Source of the DNA: an uncultured Bacilli bacterium
Lineage (GTDB): Bacteria > Bacillota_I > Bacilli_A > RF39 > UBA660
Length of the DNA: 64,000 nt
Direction: 5' to 3'
NCBI GenBank assembly: GCA_934085595.1
Contig: CAKOHK010000004.1
Location: 1 to 64,000 of the forward strand
The notes beneath the pieces are model-generated. The model made no database searches. It was given only the letters and a program-made list of their open reading frames with translations, and was not told where the DNA came from. Both the position numbers and the translations under genes were made by a program. The first letter of the stretch is position 1. Each line of letters starts with the position of its first letter. Positions 16,598-25,655 of this stretch are shown in pieces.

Positions 16598-17530
16598 CTA
16601 TTCCATATAAACTATATCGTTATAATTTTGTGGAAATCCCATTCTATAAAGTATTTTATCTATTTTAATGCTTTTTAATTTTTGACTCAACCATTCAATC
16701 TCATAATTAATTTCATTTATCATCATCTTGAAATCGCTTTTTGTTAATAGGTGTTTTAATATAATTATCAGTCCAAATATATCATGTATTCCATATATAT
16801 ATTCTCCATCCATTTTTGGTATATCTAATAGTTCGTGATATTTTGTTGCTGGTAATTCTTTTTGTATTCTATGATTATATAATATATCTTCGTGTGCACA
16901 TATATTTCTATAATTAGATGCTACTACTAAATAATCTTCTAATGCTTCGGTATGTATATTTCCATAATAGGAAGCTATTTCTTCTCTGTCTTCTCTTTTT
17001 AGGATACTATAAAACTCACTAATTATACCAAAACTTAATACTTTGATTCCAACCCACATTGGTATATAACCATAATTATTGATATAGTGAGATGTTGCTT
17101 CGTGCTGTGAACCGTTAATTCTTATTTGTCTTTTTAATTTTCTTATTAAATCATTAATTTGTCTTTGCTTTTCTCTACTTCTATCAAAATTATTAACATT
17201 TAAATAGTCTTTTTCTTTATAACCGTATTTTCTACTCATAACGTAACTGAATATGGATTTATAGTTGTTTTCAACTATTAATATATTTTTAAATATTATA
17301 TTTCTAAAGTATCTATCGAATGTAAATAATGCATACATTTCGTCAAAAGTAGTTCCTTCTATAAACTTCTTACATCCTGTCTGATAAAATGGTGACCTAT
17401 AACCATTTATGAAGAAATAGTTTTCTCTTAAAAGTATCTCTTTTGTTTTGTCATAATCAAGTATTGTAAGTCCTTTGCTTTTTAAGATTTCTATTTGTTC
17501 ATCTAAACTTTTAAAGGTTTTAGCTGCCAT
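16598..17530 (-). CDS. Abi_2 (AbiD/AbiF) abortive-infection family protein
   Basis: A 310-residue protein with hallmarks of the Abi_2 family of phage-defence proteins. The N-terminus contains a KSLDEQIEILKSKGL start and the ENYFFINGYRSPF motif. The middle has FDRYFRNIIFKNILIVENNYKS. The C-terminal half carries a HEPN-type R-X4-H motif, RNICAHE (Arg208-His213), the predicted RNase active site. Such proteins are thought to cleave RNA upon infection and arrest the cell. Start at 17530 with GGAGAG. It lies immediately upstream of htrA; no other defence gene is adjacent. Confidence 0.8.
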   Translation of the reverse strand: MAAKTFKSLDEQIEILKSKGLTILDYDKTKEILLRENYFFINGYRSPFYQTGCKKFIEGTTFDEMYALFTFDRYFRNIIFKNILIVENNYKSIFSYVMSRKYGYKEKDYLNVNNFDRSREKQRQINDLIRKLKRQIRINGSQHEATSHYINNYGYIPMWVGIKVLSFGIISEFYSILKREDREEIASYYGNIHTEALEDYLVVASNYRNICAHEDILYNHRIQKELPATKYHELLDIPKMDGEYIYGIHDIFGLIIILKHLLTKSDFKMMINEINYEIEWLSQKLKSIKIDKILYRMGFPQNYNDIVYME

Positions 17531-17630
17531 AATAACACTCTCCTACCTTATAGAATTATAACATTTATAAGTATATTTTAAAACTCATTTTTGTACTTTT
17601 TATGAAAATTGTAAATATTTTTTATGTTTT

Positions 17631-18701
17631 TTATTTATTTGAACAAATATTGTTATCTATATTTAATTCTTTATTTCCTACATATATATCATTATTTTTG
17701 CATAATACAAATGTTATGTTTTGAGAGTCATCTTTATATATTTTCATATTATCGTTTGTACTAATATTATTAAAGTTAAAGTCTTTTTCTATTTCTTCTT
17801 TTGTTAAATATTCTTTTTTTAAACTTTGATATAATGACATTCTCATTTTATATTTACTTTTATATTCTACTTCTACATTTATTAAATATATATTATAGTT
17901 AGTTGTTTCTATTTTTCTTATTTTATTTGTTTCTTCTACATAATAAGTTTTTTCGATTATGTCTTTTGTTTTAGTGTTATAGTCATTTATTAAATAATAA
18001 TTAAAATATAATGTTAATATTGTTAGTATAATATATATAAAATATTTTATAGATTTTTTAATGTTAATAGATGTGAAAAATAGATTGCTTATTCTCTTTA
18101 AATTAGTCTTTTTATAAAATAGTAAGAATAGTAGTGCTCCAGATACATTTAAAATGTAATCGTCTATATCAAATATTCCGCATGATAAAAGTAATTGTAG
18201 TGTTTCTATTAGGATAGATGTTGATGATATTATTTTAAATTGTAGTTTTGTGTTTTCGTATTTTTTATCTTTTAATATTAATAAATAAGATAATGGAACT
18301 AATAATAACATATTCCCTAGTAAGTTATATATGATTGCTGTTATTTCTTCGGTACCTTTTAAAAACTCAATTATATTCTTGAATGGAATAATATTAAATA
18401 GTTTTATATAGTAATTAAAATATTCTTTGTTAATTAATGTTAAATGTAATCTTCCACTTAATAATGTTACTATGATTAACATTACTATATATAGTGATAG
18501 ATAAATATTTATATTCTTTTTATAATTATCTTTTTTGTTTATAATAATTCCACTAAAATATATAATTAACGAAAGCAATATAGATATAACTATAATGTTA
18601 ATATATGTTAATTTATAGTTTTGATTATAAGTTAAAAATAGAATGTTAATTATTGTTAGTATTATAGTTATGTATGTTATTATATTAATTTTGTTTTTCA
18701 T
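17631..18701 (-). CDS. VanZ-like membrane protein
   Basis: A 356-residue protein with many hydrophobic segments. Residues about 105-200 carry the VanZ-like pattern: a FNIIPFKNIIEF start, NLLGNMLLLVPLSYLL, and a final CGIFDIDDYILNVSGALLFLL helix with the conserved acidic DIDD. The C-terminal ~140 residues after a further helix (218-236) form an extracytoplasmic domain. VanZ-family proteins include a low-level teicoplanin-resistance factor, but most have no known role. AAGGTG precedes the start. It is isolated between rpsI and the Abi gene. Confidence 0.75.
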   Translation of the reverse strand: MKNKINIITYITIILTIINILFLTYNQNYKLTYINIIVISILLSLIIYFSGIIINKKDNYKKNINIYLSLYIVMLIIVTLLSGRLHLTLINKEYFNYYIKLFNIIPFKNIIEFLKGTEEITAIIYNLLGNMLLLVPLSYLLILKDKKYENTKLQFKIISSTSILIETLQLLLSCGIFDIDDYILNVSGALLFLLFYKKTNLKRISNLFFTSINIKKSIKYFIYIILTILTLYFNYYLINDYNTKTKDIIEKTYYVEETNKIRKIETTNYNIYLINVEVEYKSKYKMRMSLYQSLKKEYLTKEEIEKDFNFNNISTNDNMKIYKDDSQNITFVLCKNNDIYVGNKELNIDNNICSNK

Positions 18702-18746
18702 ATTTCACCTTTTTTATTATATCATTTGTTATTATTTTTTCATAAT

Positions 18747-18774
18747 AAAACTCAGCAGATTATAACTACTGAGT
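18747..18774 (-). terminator. terminator after rpsI
   Basis: A 9-bp stem with one G-U pair (ACTCAGTAG / CTGCTGAGT on the minus strand) is followed by a short T tract, closing the rplM-rpsI operon. Confidence 0.75.
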
Positions 18775-18792
18775 ATTTTATTATAGATTTTA

Positions 18793-19191
18793 CTATCTCT
18801 TAGAGAATTGAGGTGCTCTACGTGCTTTCTTAAGTCCGTATTTCTTTCTTTCTTTACTTCTTGGATCTCTTTTAATCATTTTATTTGATTTTAGAACTTC
18901 TCTATTTTCTCCATTTGCTAGAAGTAAAGCTCTTGCAATTCCTAATCTTATAGCTCCAGTTTGTCCACTGAATCCGCCACCTTTAACATTAACAATAACA
19001 TCATATTTGTCTTTGTTTTCTGTTAATTCTAATGGTTGCATTAAGTCTAGAATTAATGTTTCATATGGTAAATAGTCTTTAACATCTACTCCATTAACAG
19101 TAATTTTACCTGTTCCTTTTGTTAATATAACATTTGCTGTACTTCTTTTTCTTCTTCCTACAGCAGTGTATCTAGCTTCTTCTTTTGCCAT
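18793..19191 (-). CDS. rpsI: 30S ribosomal protein S9
   Basis: A 132-residue uS9 with the typical start (YTAVGRRKRSTANVILT), the VNVKGGGFSGQTGAIRLGIARAL core and the basic tail ending KKARRAPQFSKR, which reaches the ribosomal P site. It follows rplM after one base, with its GGAGGT site in the end of rplM, as in nearly all bacteria. Confidence 0.98.
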   Translation of the reverse strand: MAKEEARYTAVGRRKRSTANVILTKGTGKITVNGVDVKDYLPYETLILDLMQPLELTENKDKYDVIVNVKGGGFSGQTGAIRLGIARALLLANGENREVLKSNKMIKRDPRSKERKKYGLKKARRAPQFSKR

Positions 19192-19192
19192 T

Positions 19193-19624
19193 TTACTTTA
19201 CCTCCAAATTTTGTGGTTTTTGAGCTGCATGTTTATGTTCACTACCTGCATATACAAATAGTTTTCTATACATTTCTCTTCCTAGTCTACCTTTTGGTAA
19301 CATTCCTTTAACAGCTCTTTCTACCATTTCTACAGGATATTTTTCTTTCATAGTTTTAGCAGTTCTTTCTCTAAGTCCTCCTGGATATCCACTATGATTA
19401 TAGTACATCTTTTGATCTAACTTATTTCCTGTAAGTACTGCTTTTTCAGCATTGATAATTATTACATTATCTCCACAATCTACATGTGGTGTGAATGTTG
19501 GCTTGTTTTTTCCACGAAGTACACTAGCAGCAAGTGTTGCAACCTTACCTAATGTTTTACCTTCAGCATCAATAACATACCAATCATGTTTAACGTCTTC
19601 TTTTCTTAACATAAATGTTTTCAT
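19193..19624 (-). CDS. rplM: 50S ribosomal protein L13
   Basis: A 143-residue uL13 with conserved WYVIDAEGKTLGKVAT, GDNVIIINAEKAVLTG and MLPKGRLGREMYRKL segments. It is the first gene of the L13-S9 operon and has a GAAGGAG ribosome site. A strong promoter and a structured leader lie directly upstream. Confidence 0.98.
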   Translation of the reverse strand: MKTFMLRKEDVKHDWYVIDAEGKTLGKVATLAASVLRGKNKPTFTPHVDCGDNVIIINAEKAVLTGNKLDQKMYYNHSGYPGGLRERTAKTMKEKYPVEMVERAVKGMLPKGRLGREMYRKLFVYAGSEHKHAAQKPQNLEVK

Positions 19625-19728
19625 TATTATACTCCTTCTTCGAAATCATCATAATATCCTTCCCACAGATATTACGCCTCATTCAAATGTACCGAATGTA
19701 TTATATAAAATGTATATTAAAAAGTCAA
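19625..19728 (-). promoter_or_regulatory. rplM-rpsI promoter and 5' leader hairpin
   Basis: TTGACT (19723-19728) and TATAAT (19700-19705) are 17 bp apart. The leader of about 70 nt contains GTAATATC paired with GATATTAT around a nine-base loop, just before the ribosome site. Its place fits an autoregulatory r-protein leader (an L13 leader is known in Bacillus). Which protein binds cannot be told from sequence. Confidence 0.6.
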
Positions 19729-19822
19729 ACATTATTTGAGTTTTTTATATAAAAATAGGCATTTTTTATAAAAAATCGTATATTTTATATGTTTCTAAAG
19801 TTTTACTGACATGTATTTATTC

Positions 19823-19851
19823 TTGACAAAGTGCATATAAGATTATAAAAT
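19823..19851 (+). promoter_or_regulatory. promoter of the cysteine-repeat protein gene
   Basis: A perfect TTGACA (19823-19828) is followed after 17 bp by TAAAAT (19846-19851). A purine-rich AAGGGAG site precedes the ATG at 19878. Confidence 0.7.
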
Positions 19852-19877
19852 ATAGTTAATAATAAGGGAGAAAGATA

Positions 19878-20972
19878 ATGAAAAAAGGTTTAATTGTTTT
19901 ACTTGGAATATTAAGTGTTTTATGTTTTGCTGGAGGCGCTATTGGTTATATGGAAGCGAACAAAACTAAGCCAGATGTTCCGAGTGATAATAAAGATAAA
20001 ATAAAATATGTATATTATTTAGATGGGACACTAGTTACTAAAGAATTAGTTAGCAATAAAAAGTCTTATATTGATGCTACTAGTAGTAGTTTAGTTGAAA
20101 CAACAACTAATGATATAGTATTTACTAATTCATCATGTACTAATAATTTAACAGGTACATTTGATACTAATACTTGGGAATTTATTCCTAGTGAAGAAAA
20201 AGTTTCAACATGTAGTTTATATTTTAATAGAGCAAATTATGATGTTACTCTTACAGTAACTGGTGGTGAAGTTGATGCTAATCAAGATACTAAAGTTGCT
20301 AGAGAAAAAAATGGTATATTTAAAATTAAGCCTCATGAAGGGTATGAGTTTGATTCTGTAATATGTTCAAATAATAAAGAAGCAAGTTGGGATAAAGATA
20401 ATAACGTTTTATCAATAAATGCTATAACTGAAGATGTTGCATGTAAAGTTGTGTTTAAAATTAAATCTTTAACTTTTAAACTTAAGGCTGAAAATGGTAC
20501 TGGAGATAATCAATTAACTGTAGAATATGGTAAAAATATTTCATCACTTGCTACTCCTAATAAAGATTATGAGTTTGCTAGTAATGCTAAAATTACATGT
20601 ACTAATAATCAAGTTGCTACTTATGATCAATCTAAGTCTGTTGTAGTTATTGATAAGTTAACTGATAATACTGAATGTACTATTAAGTTTACTCCTGTAA
20701 AAGTGGAAAAGTTTAAAGTATCACTTACAATGCCAGAGCATATTAAAGTCACTAAAGGAAGTACTTCTCAAGAAGTTAATAAAAACGCTACTGCTGAGTT
20801 TACATTAAAAGCTGATACTGGATATGAACTAGTTAAAATGGATTGCGATGGTACAGAACCTGCTAAGACTGTTAATTCTGCTGATAATAGTGTGACTTAT
20901 AAAATACCTAATGTTATTAAGAATATGACTTGTACTGTGACTGAGAAAGTTGTTAGCGCTAGTGGAAATTAG
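19878..20972 (+). CDS. membrane-anchored extracellular protein with four paired-cysteine repeats
   Basis: No named family is recognised. The 364-residue protein has an N-terminal membrane segment (3-23) and then an extracytoplasmic part made of four similar modules about 78 residues apart. Each has a cysteine pair: Cys87-112, 163-189, 241-267 and 323-352. The first Cys of modules 2-4 follows a GYEF/DYEF/GYEL motif, and that of modules 1-3 precedes xNN. The second Cys starts a strand such as CSLYF, CKVVF or CTIKF. This suggests beta-sandwich repeats, each closed by a disulfide. No LPXTG or other wall anchor is seen. It is monocistronic, with its own promoter and terminator. Confidence 0.65.
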   Translation: MKKGLIVLLGILSVLCFAGGAIGYMEANKTKPDVPSDNKDKIKYVYYLDGTLVTKELVSNKKSYIDATSSSLVETTTNDIVFTNSSCTNNLTGTFDTNTWEFIPSEEKVSTCSLYFNRANYDVTLTVTGGEVDANQDTKVAREKNGIFKIKPHEGYEFDSVICSNNKEASWDKDNNVLSINAITEDVACKVVFKIKSLTFKLKAENGTGDNQLTVEYGKNISSLATPNKDYEFASNAKITCTNNQVATYDQSKSVVVIDKLTDNTECTIKFTPVKVEKFKVSLTMPEHIKVTKGSTSQEVNKNATAEFTLKADTGYELVKMDCDGTEPAKTVNSADNSVTYKIPNVIKNMTCTVTEKVVSASGN

Positions 20973-20977
20973 ATTAT

Positions 20978-21004
20978 AAAGAGAAATAATTTCTCTTTTT
21001 ATTT
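20978..21004 (+). terminator. terminator after the cysteine-repeat gene
   Basis: A 9-bp stem AAAGAGAAA/TTTCTCTTT (20978-20986, 20990-20998) with a three-base loop is followed by T-rich sequence. Confidence 0.75.
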
Positions 21005-21045
21005 TGCTTATTTCATAGTATAATTAATATTATTTGTGAGGGATT

Positions 21046-22017
21046 ATGTGGAAGATTGGAAATGTTAATATAGAAAATAGAATAGTATGTGCACCTATGG
21101 CTGGTGTTTCTGATTTAAGTTATAGAACTATATTAAAAAGTATGGGAGCTGGATTAATTTATACTGAGATGGTTAGTTCTATGGGGATTGTATATAATAG
21201 CGAAAAAACTATAGGTATGATGAAGATAAATGAAAGTGATAGGCCTATAAGTGTTCAGATATTTGGAAGTGATACAGATAGTTTTGTAAAAGCAGCTAAG
21301 TTTATCGAAGAAAATATACATCCAGACATTATAGATATCAATATGGGCTGCCCTGTTCCTAAAGTAGCTGTTAAATCACAAGCTGGCTCTGCATTGTTAA
21401 AAAATCCTGATAAAATTAAAGAAATCGTTTCTAGTGTTGTTAATAATGTTAATATTCCTGTTACAGTTAAAATAAGAAGTGGTTGGAATGATAAAAATAT
21501 TAACTGCATTGAAGTTGCTAAAGTATGTGAAGAAGCCGGTGCAAGTGCGATTGCTCTTCATGCTAGAACTAGAGAACAAGGTTATAGTGGAAATGCAGAT
21601 TGGGAATTAATTAAAAGAGTTAAAGAAAGTGTTAATATACCTGTTATTGGTAATGGAGATGTTAAAACTATATATGATGCTAAAAAAATGCTTTTAGAAA
21701 CTGGTTGTGATGCTGTGATGATTGGAAGAGGTTCTCTTGGAAATCCTTGGCTTATTAAACAATGTGTTGAATATATAGAGAATGATAGAATAATAGATGA
21801 ACCAACTATTAGTGAAAGAATTAATATGATTAAAAAACATTATGAATTATTAAAGCAAAATACTAGTGAAAGACTTGCTATTATGCTAATTAAAACTCAT
21901 GCTTTATGGTATTTAAAATATATTCCTAATAGTAAAGAAGCCAAAAAAAGAATTGTTAATATTACAAGTGAAAAAGAATTATATGATGAGCTTGATTCTC
22001 TAATGAAAAATATGTGA
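21046..22017 (+). CDS. dusB: tRNA-dihydrouridine synthase
   Basis: A flavin enzyme that reduces uridines in the D-loop of tRNA. The 323-residue TIM-barrel protein has the Dus signature: CAPMAGVSDLSYR at the start, the catalytic Cys in DINMGCPVPKV, the HARTREQGYSG loop and GNGDVKT. The family is DusB-like by overall pattern. GAGGGA precedes the ATG at 21046, and the gene ends with TGA, which shows standard code use. Confidence 0.93.
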   Translation: MWKIGNVNIENRIVCAPMAGVSDLSYRTILKSMGAGLIYTEMVSSMGIVYNSEKTIGMMKINESDRPISVQIFGSDTDSFVKAAKFIEENIHPDIIDINMGCPVPKVAVKSQAGSALLKNPDKIKEIVSSVVNNVNIPVTVKIRSGWNDKNINCIEVAKVCEEAGASAIALHARTREQGYSGNADWELIKRVKESVNIPVIGNGDVKTIYDAKKMLLETGCDAVMIGRGSLGNPWLIKQCVEYIENDRIIDEPTISERINMIKKHYELLKQNTSERLAIMLIKTHALWYLKYIPNSKEAKKRIVNITSEKELYDELDSLMKNM

Positions 22018-22035
22018 AAATCCCATAAAAATAAG

Positions 22036-22063
22036 GTAAGTTATTGAAATGCTTACTTTTTTT
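22036..22063 (+). terminator. terminator after dusB
   Basis: A 5-bp stem (GTAAG/CTTAC, 22036-22040 and 22052-22056) is followed by seven Ts. Confidence 0.6.
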
Positions 22064-22093
22064 GTTATATAATAATTACTGGGAGGAAATGTA

Positions 22094-23494
22094 ATGAAAA
22101 AGAAAACTGGATTATTTGCAATAATCACATGTGTACTACTTGCTATTATGGTAGTTACTTGGTTAGTTCCTGCTAGTTATTTCACTGGAAGTGAGTTATC
22201 TGAGCTAGGAATGTATAGAATCGGATTTTTCGACTTTTTCCAATTAATATTTGGAGCATTTGAATTCGATTACTTTAATCAAATAATTATTTTACTTCTT
22301 ATGATAGGTGCTTTCTATGGTGTTCTTGGTAAAACTGGAAAATATAGAGCTCTTACAGAAAAGATAGCAAGTAAATTTAAAGGAAAGGAAAAAGCATTTT
22401 TAATAGGTAGTTCTTTAATTATAGCATTATTAACTTCTACATTTGATTTTAATTTAATTACCTTTATTTTTATACCTGCTATTATAAGTATTATTCTTGA
22501 TATGAAATATGATAAGAATACTGCTTTTATGGCTACATTTGGTGCTTATTTAGTTGGTATTATTGGTAGTACAATTAGTTATAATATAGTTGTTACAATA
22601 AATACTGTACTTAAAGATGTAGTATTAAGTGATGGTATATGGTTTAAAATTGCTATGTTTGTAGTATCATATGCTTTACTTGCTATATACTTAGTTAAAC
22701 AAGAAAAGAAAGCTATTAAAGAAGATAGTGCTGAAGATTTATTTGTAGGTGAAGAAATACATAATAAATATCCAGCTTGGCCAATTATATTAATATTCTC
22801 AATATTATTTGTACTTATGATTTTAGGTTGTGTAAATTGGAATAGTGTATTTGGTGTTACTGTATTTGATGATTTAATGACTAAAATTACTTCTTGGACA
22901 GTTGGTAAAAATGATACTGCTCTTGCATCTATTATTCTTGGTAATGTTAGTGCATTTGGTAAATGGTATTATGCTGAAATGGGACTTATGTGTTTATTTG
23001 CTTCATTAATTATTGGAGCTATATATAAATTAGGTCTTAGAAATACTTTCGATGCTATGCTTGAAGGTATTAAAAAGATGGTACCAATTGCTGGTATAGT
23101 TGTACTTGTTTATACAGTTGTTTACTTTACTGGTAATACTATGTCATATCCTACTATTGCTGGATGGATTCTTGGTGCTACTAGTAAGTTCAATTTATTA
23201 TTTGCATCTATAGCTACAATACTTGGTTCTTTCTTACATGTTGATATGTTGTATGTTTCTAACTATGTAGTTGCTCAAGTAGCTGCTAATACTACTAACC
23301 ATGCTTTAGTTGGATTATTAGTTCAATCATTATATGGTTTAACTATGTTTATTGTTCCAACAAGTGCTATGTTAGTATTAGGTCTTTCTTATTTAAATAT
23401 TCCTTATAAAGAATATGTTAAGAAAAACTGGATGTTTATAGTTGAATTATTAATTGCTATTTTTGTAGTATTATTACTTGCTGCATTAATATAG
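22094..23494 (+). CDS. YfcC/DcuC-type membrane carrier
   Basis: A 466-residue carrier with about 12 hydrophobic segments. The start (GLFAIITCVLLAIMVVTWLVPASYF) and the end (IVPTSAMLVLGLSYLNIPYKEYVKKNW) match the YfcC family of the ion-transporter superfamily, which includes short-chain dicarboxylate and arginine/ornithine-type carriers. The substrate cannot be read from sequence. A GGGAGGAAAT site precedes the ATG, and strong terminators on both sides make it monocistronic. Confidence 0.75.
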   Translation: MKKKTGLFAIITCVLLAIMVVTWLVPASYFTGSELSELGMYRIGFFDFFQLIFGAFEFDYFNQIIILLLMIGAFYGVLGKTGKYRALTEKIASKFKGKEKAFLIGSSLIIALLTSTFDFNLITFIFIPAIISIILDMKYDKNTAFMATFGAYLVGIIGSTISYNIVVTINTVLKDVVLSDGIWFKIAMFVVSYALLAIYLVKQEKKAIKEDSAEDLFVGEEIHNKYPAWPIILIFSILFVLMILGCVNWNSVFGVTVFDDLMTKITSWTVGKNDTALASIILGNVSAFGKWYYAEMGLMCLFASLIIGAIYKLGLRNTFDAMLEGIKKMVPIAGIVVLVYTVVYFTGNTMSYPTIAGWILGATSKFNLLFASIATILGSFLHVDMLYVSNYVVAQVAANTTNHALVGLLVQSLYGLTMFIVPTSAMLVLGLSYLNIPYKEYVKKNWMFIVELLIAIFVVLLLAALI

Positions 23495-23508
23495 ATTATA
23501 ATTAAATG

Positions 23509-23543
23509 CTGAATAGAATGTTTTAGTTCTATTCAGTTTTTTT
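23509..23543 (+). terminator. terminator after the YfcC-type carrier
   Basis: A perfect 10-bp stem CTGAATAGAA/TTCTATTCAG (23509-23518, 23527-23536) is followed by seven Ts. Confidence 0.85.
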
Positions 23544-23575
23544 ATTAAATGATGTTTATTTTATAGTTTTTAAAT

Positions 23576-23581
23576 CATAAT
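23576..23581 (+). promoter_or_regulatory. -10-like element abutting the half-Clp start
   Basis: CATAAT lies six bases before the ATG at 23588 and there is no Shine-Dalgarno, so transcription could begin at or next to the start codon. The -35 region is poor. Confidence 0.35.
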
Positions 23582-23587
23582 ATTAAT

Positions 23588-24904
23588 ATGATAAATTATA
23601 ATAATGATGTAATTGATATATTAAAAGTTAGTGAAGAAGAATCTTCTATATTATGTCATCCTTTTGTTGGGACTGAACATGTTTTACTTGCTATACTTAA
23701 AAGTAATTGTAAAGATAGAGATATATTAAATGATTTTGGTGTATATTATTCTAATTTTAAAAGTATGCTTGTTAAGTATACTAATGGCTCTAAAACTGAT
23801 AGAAGTATTGTTTATACTCCTCTTCTTAAAAAAATAATTAATAAGTGTAATAATGATATTCATAATATTGTTTTTTATATAATTGAAGAGGGTGAAGGAA
23901 TTGGAATGTCTATTATAAATGCTTTAGGTGCTGATATATCTGGGCTTTATAAAGTAATTAAAGATGATAGTGACATTAACTATGGCAACTATATAAATAA
24001 TTCTTCTAATAATATTATTGGTAGAGATAAAGAAATAAATGAAATGATTGAGATACTTGGTAGAAAAAATAAATGTAATCCTATTTTAATTGGAGAAGCT
24101 GGTACTGGTAAGAGTGCTATTGTTGAAGGACTTGCATATAGAATTAAGAATAATGATGTTCCAGATTTTCTTTTAAATACCAGAATATTATCTATTTCTA
24201 TGTCTAATTTAATTAGTGGTACTAAATATAGAGGTGAGTTTGAAGAAAAACTTGAGAAAGTTATTAAAAGTGTTTCTAATAAAAATACTATTTTATTTAT
24301 TGATGAGATTCATACTATTGTTGGGGCTGGTGGTGCTGAAGGGAGCATAGATGCTTCTAATATTTTAAAACCATATTTAGCACGTTCTAATATTAAATTA
24401 ATAGGCGCTACTACTACTAACGAATATTATAATAGTATATATAAAGATAAAGCATTAAACAGAAGGTTTACTCCTGTTATTATTAAAGAACCAAATAAAG
24501 ATGAAGTTGTTAATATATTGTTAGGAATTAAAAAGGAATATGAGAATTATCATAATGTAAGTATTGGAAATGATGTTTTATATTATATTGCTAATAATTC
24601 ACATAAAATTAACAATAAAAAAGAACCTGATAGAAGTATTGAAATATTAGATACTATATGTAGTAAAGCATCTATTTATTTAAGAAAAAAGTATACTGAT
24701 GAACATAATGTTAAAATTAATGAACTTAATATGCTTAAAAAGAAATTATTAAATGAGCATGATTTTAATAAAGCTAGTGAAATTAAAAGTAAAGAAATTA
24801 TTACTAAGAAAAAAGTAATTAATTATAGACCTAAGATTACAGTATCATATATAAAAAACAACACTAAAGCTAATAATGTTGTTAAAAGTATAGGTTTTGT
24901 ATAA
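23588..24904 (+). CDS. single-AAA-domain ClpC/ClpA-like ATPase (lacks second AAA domain)
   Basis: The 438-residue protein reads like the first half of ClpC. A Clp N domain (about 1-125, with FVGTEHVLLAIL) is followed by one complete AAA+ domain with Walker A GEAGTGKS (169-176), Walker B ILFIDEIHT (235-243) and the Arg finger region LNRRF (290-294). A short UVR-like coiled coil follows (about 373-405, LKKKLLNEHDFNKASEIK). It then ends in a basic tail. The second AAA domain and the ClpP-binding loop are absent and no continuation follows, because yugP starts 53 bp on. It is perhaps an unfoldase or adaptor without ClpP. No SD is visible. Confidence 0.8.
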   Translation: MINYNNDVIDILKVSEEESSILCHPFVGTEHVLLAILKSNCKDRDILNDFGVYYSNFKSMLVKYTNGSKTDRSIVYTPLLKKIINKCNNDIHNIVFYIIEEGEGIGMSIINALGADISGLYKVIKDDSDINYGNYINNSSNNIIGRDKEINEMIEILGRKNKCNPILIGEAGTGKSAIVEGLAYRIKNNDVPDFLLNTRILSISMSNLISGTKYRGEFEEKLEKVIKSVSNKNTILFIDEIHTIVGAGGAEGSIDASNILKPYLARSNIKLIGATTTNEYYNSIYKDKALNRRFTPVIIKEPNKDEVVNILLGIKKEYENYHNVSIGNDVLYYIANNSHKINNKKEPDRSIEILDTICSKASIYLRKKYTDEHNVKINELNMLKKKLLNEHDFNKASEIKSKEIITKKKVINYRPKITVSYIKNNTKANNVVKSIGFV

Positions 24905-24931
24905 TTATTTCTTATTATTTTCACAATTGAA

Positions 24932-24940
24932 TGTTATAAT
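24932..24940 (+). promoter_or_regulatory. extended -10 promoter of the YugP gene
   Basis: TGT followed by TATAAT (24932-24940) forms an extended -10, about 17 bp before the start. The -35 region is weak, as allowed for extended -10 promoters. Confidence 0.55.
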
Positions 24941-24957
24941 TTATTTGGTGATTGGAA

Positions 24958-25620
24958 ATGGATTTAATATTATTAATATTAATTATATTGCTTCCTGTAA
25001 TTTCTAATGTACTTATTAATAGTACTTATAGTAATTATAGTCAAATTAGGAATGAAGCAAATATCTCTGGTAAAGATGTAGCTAGAAAGATACTTGATAG
25101 TAATGGACTTAAAGATTTTAAGATTAGAGAAATAAGTGGTAATTTAACAGATCATTATGATCCTAGAAATAAAACTGTTTCGCTTAGTAGTGATATTTAT
25201 GATGGATGTTCTATTTCGTCTGTGAGTGTTGCTGCTCATGAATGTGGGCATGCAATTCAGGACAAAGAGGGTTATTCTCCTATGAGGTTAAGAAGTAAAC
25301 TCGTTCCTATAGTTAATTTCAGTTCTAGATTTGCTACATTGTTTATATTTTTTGGATTAGTTAGTGAAATACTTGATTTGTATTATATAGGTATAGGGTT
25401 ATTATTAGTTGGTTTATTATTTCAATTTGTTACTTTACCTGTTGAATTTGATGCTTCTAGAAGAGCCATGAAGGAATTAAAATCTCTTAATCTTGTACGT
25501 GATGATGAGTTAAGTGGTAGTAGCAAAGTGTTAAAAGCTGCTGCATTCACTTATATCGCTAGTTTCCTTGCTATGCTATTTCAAATAGTTAGATTAATAT
25601 ATAATACTAGAGATAATTAA
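24958..25620 (+). CDS. YugP-family zinc metallopeptidase
   Basis: A 220-residue membrane protein with the zinc motif HECGH in SVAAHECGHAIQDKEGYSPMRLRS, the hallmark of the YugP neutral zinc metallopeptidase family (Zn_peptidase_2). It has an N-terminal hydrophobic segment (2-20), two further helices after the active site (about 123-163) and a C-terminal helix. The distal Glu is likely in LPVEFDASRRA. The ATG at 24958 fits the GGTG site better than an in-frame TTG at 24952. The substrate is unknown. Confidence 0.88.
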   Translation: MDLILLILIILLPVISNVLINSTYSNYSQIRNEANISGKDVARKILDSNGLKDFKIREISGNLTDHYDPRNKTVSLSSDIYDGCSISSVSVAAHECGHAIQDKEGYSPMRLRSKLVPIVNFSSRFATLFIFFGLVSEILDLYYIGIGLLLVGLLFQFVTLPVEFDASRRAMKELKSLNLVRDDELSGSSKVLKAAAFTYIASFLAMLFQIVRLIYNTRDN

Positions 25621-25622
25621 TT

Positions 25623-25649
25623 AGATAAACGTTTTGTTTATCTTTTTTT
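25623..25649 (+). terminator. terminator after the YugP gene
   Basis: The stem AGATAAAC/GTTTATCT (25623-25630, 25635-25642) is followed by Ts. The converging rpsR terminator is next to it. Confidence 0.8.
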
Positions 25650-25655
25650 ACTAAT

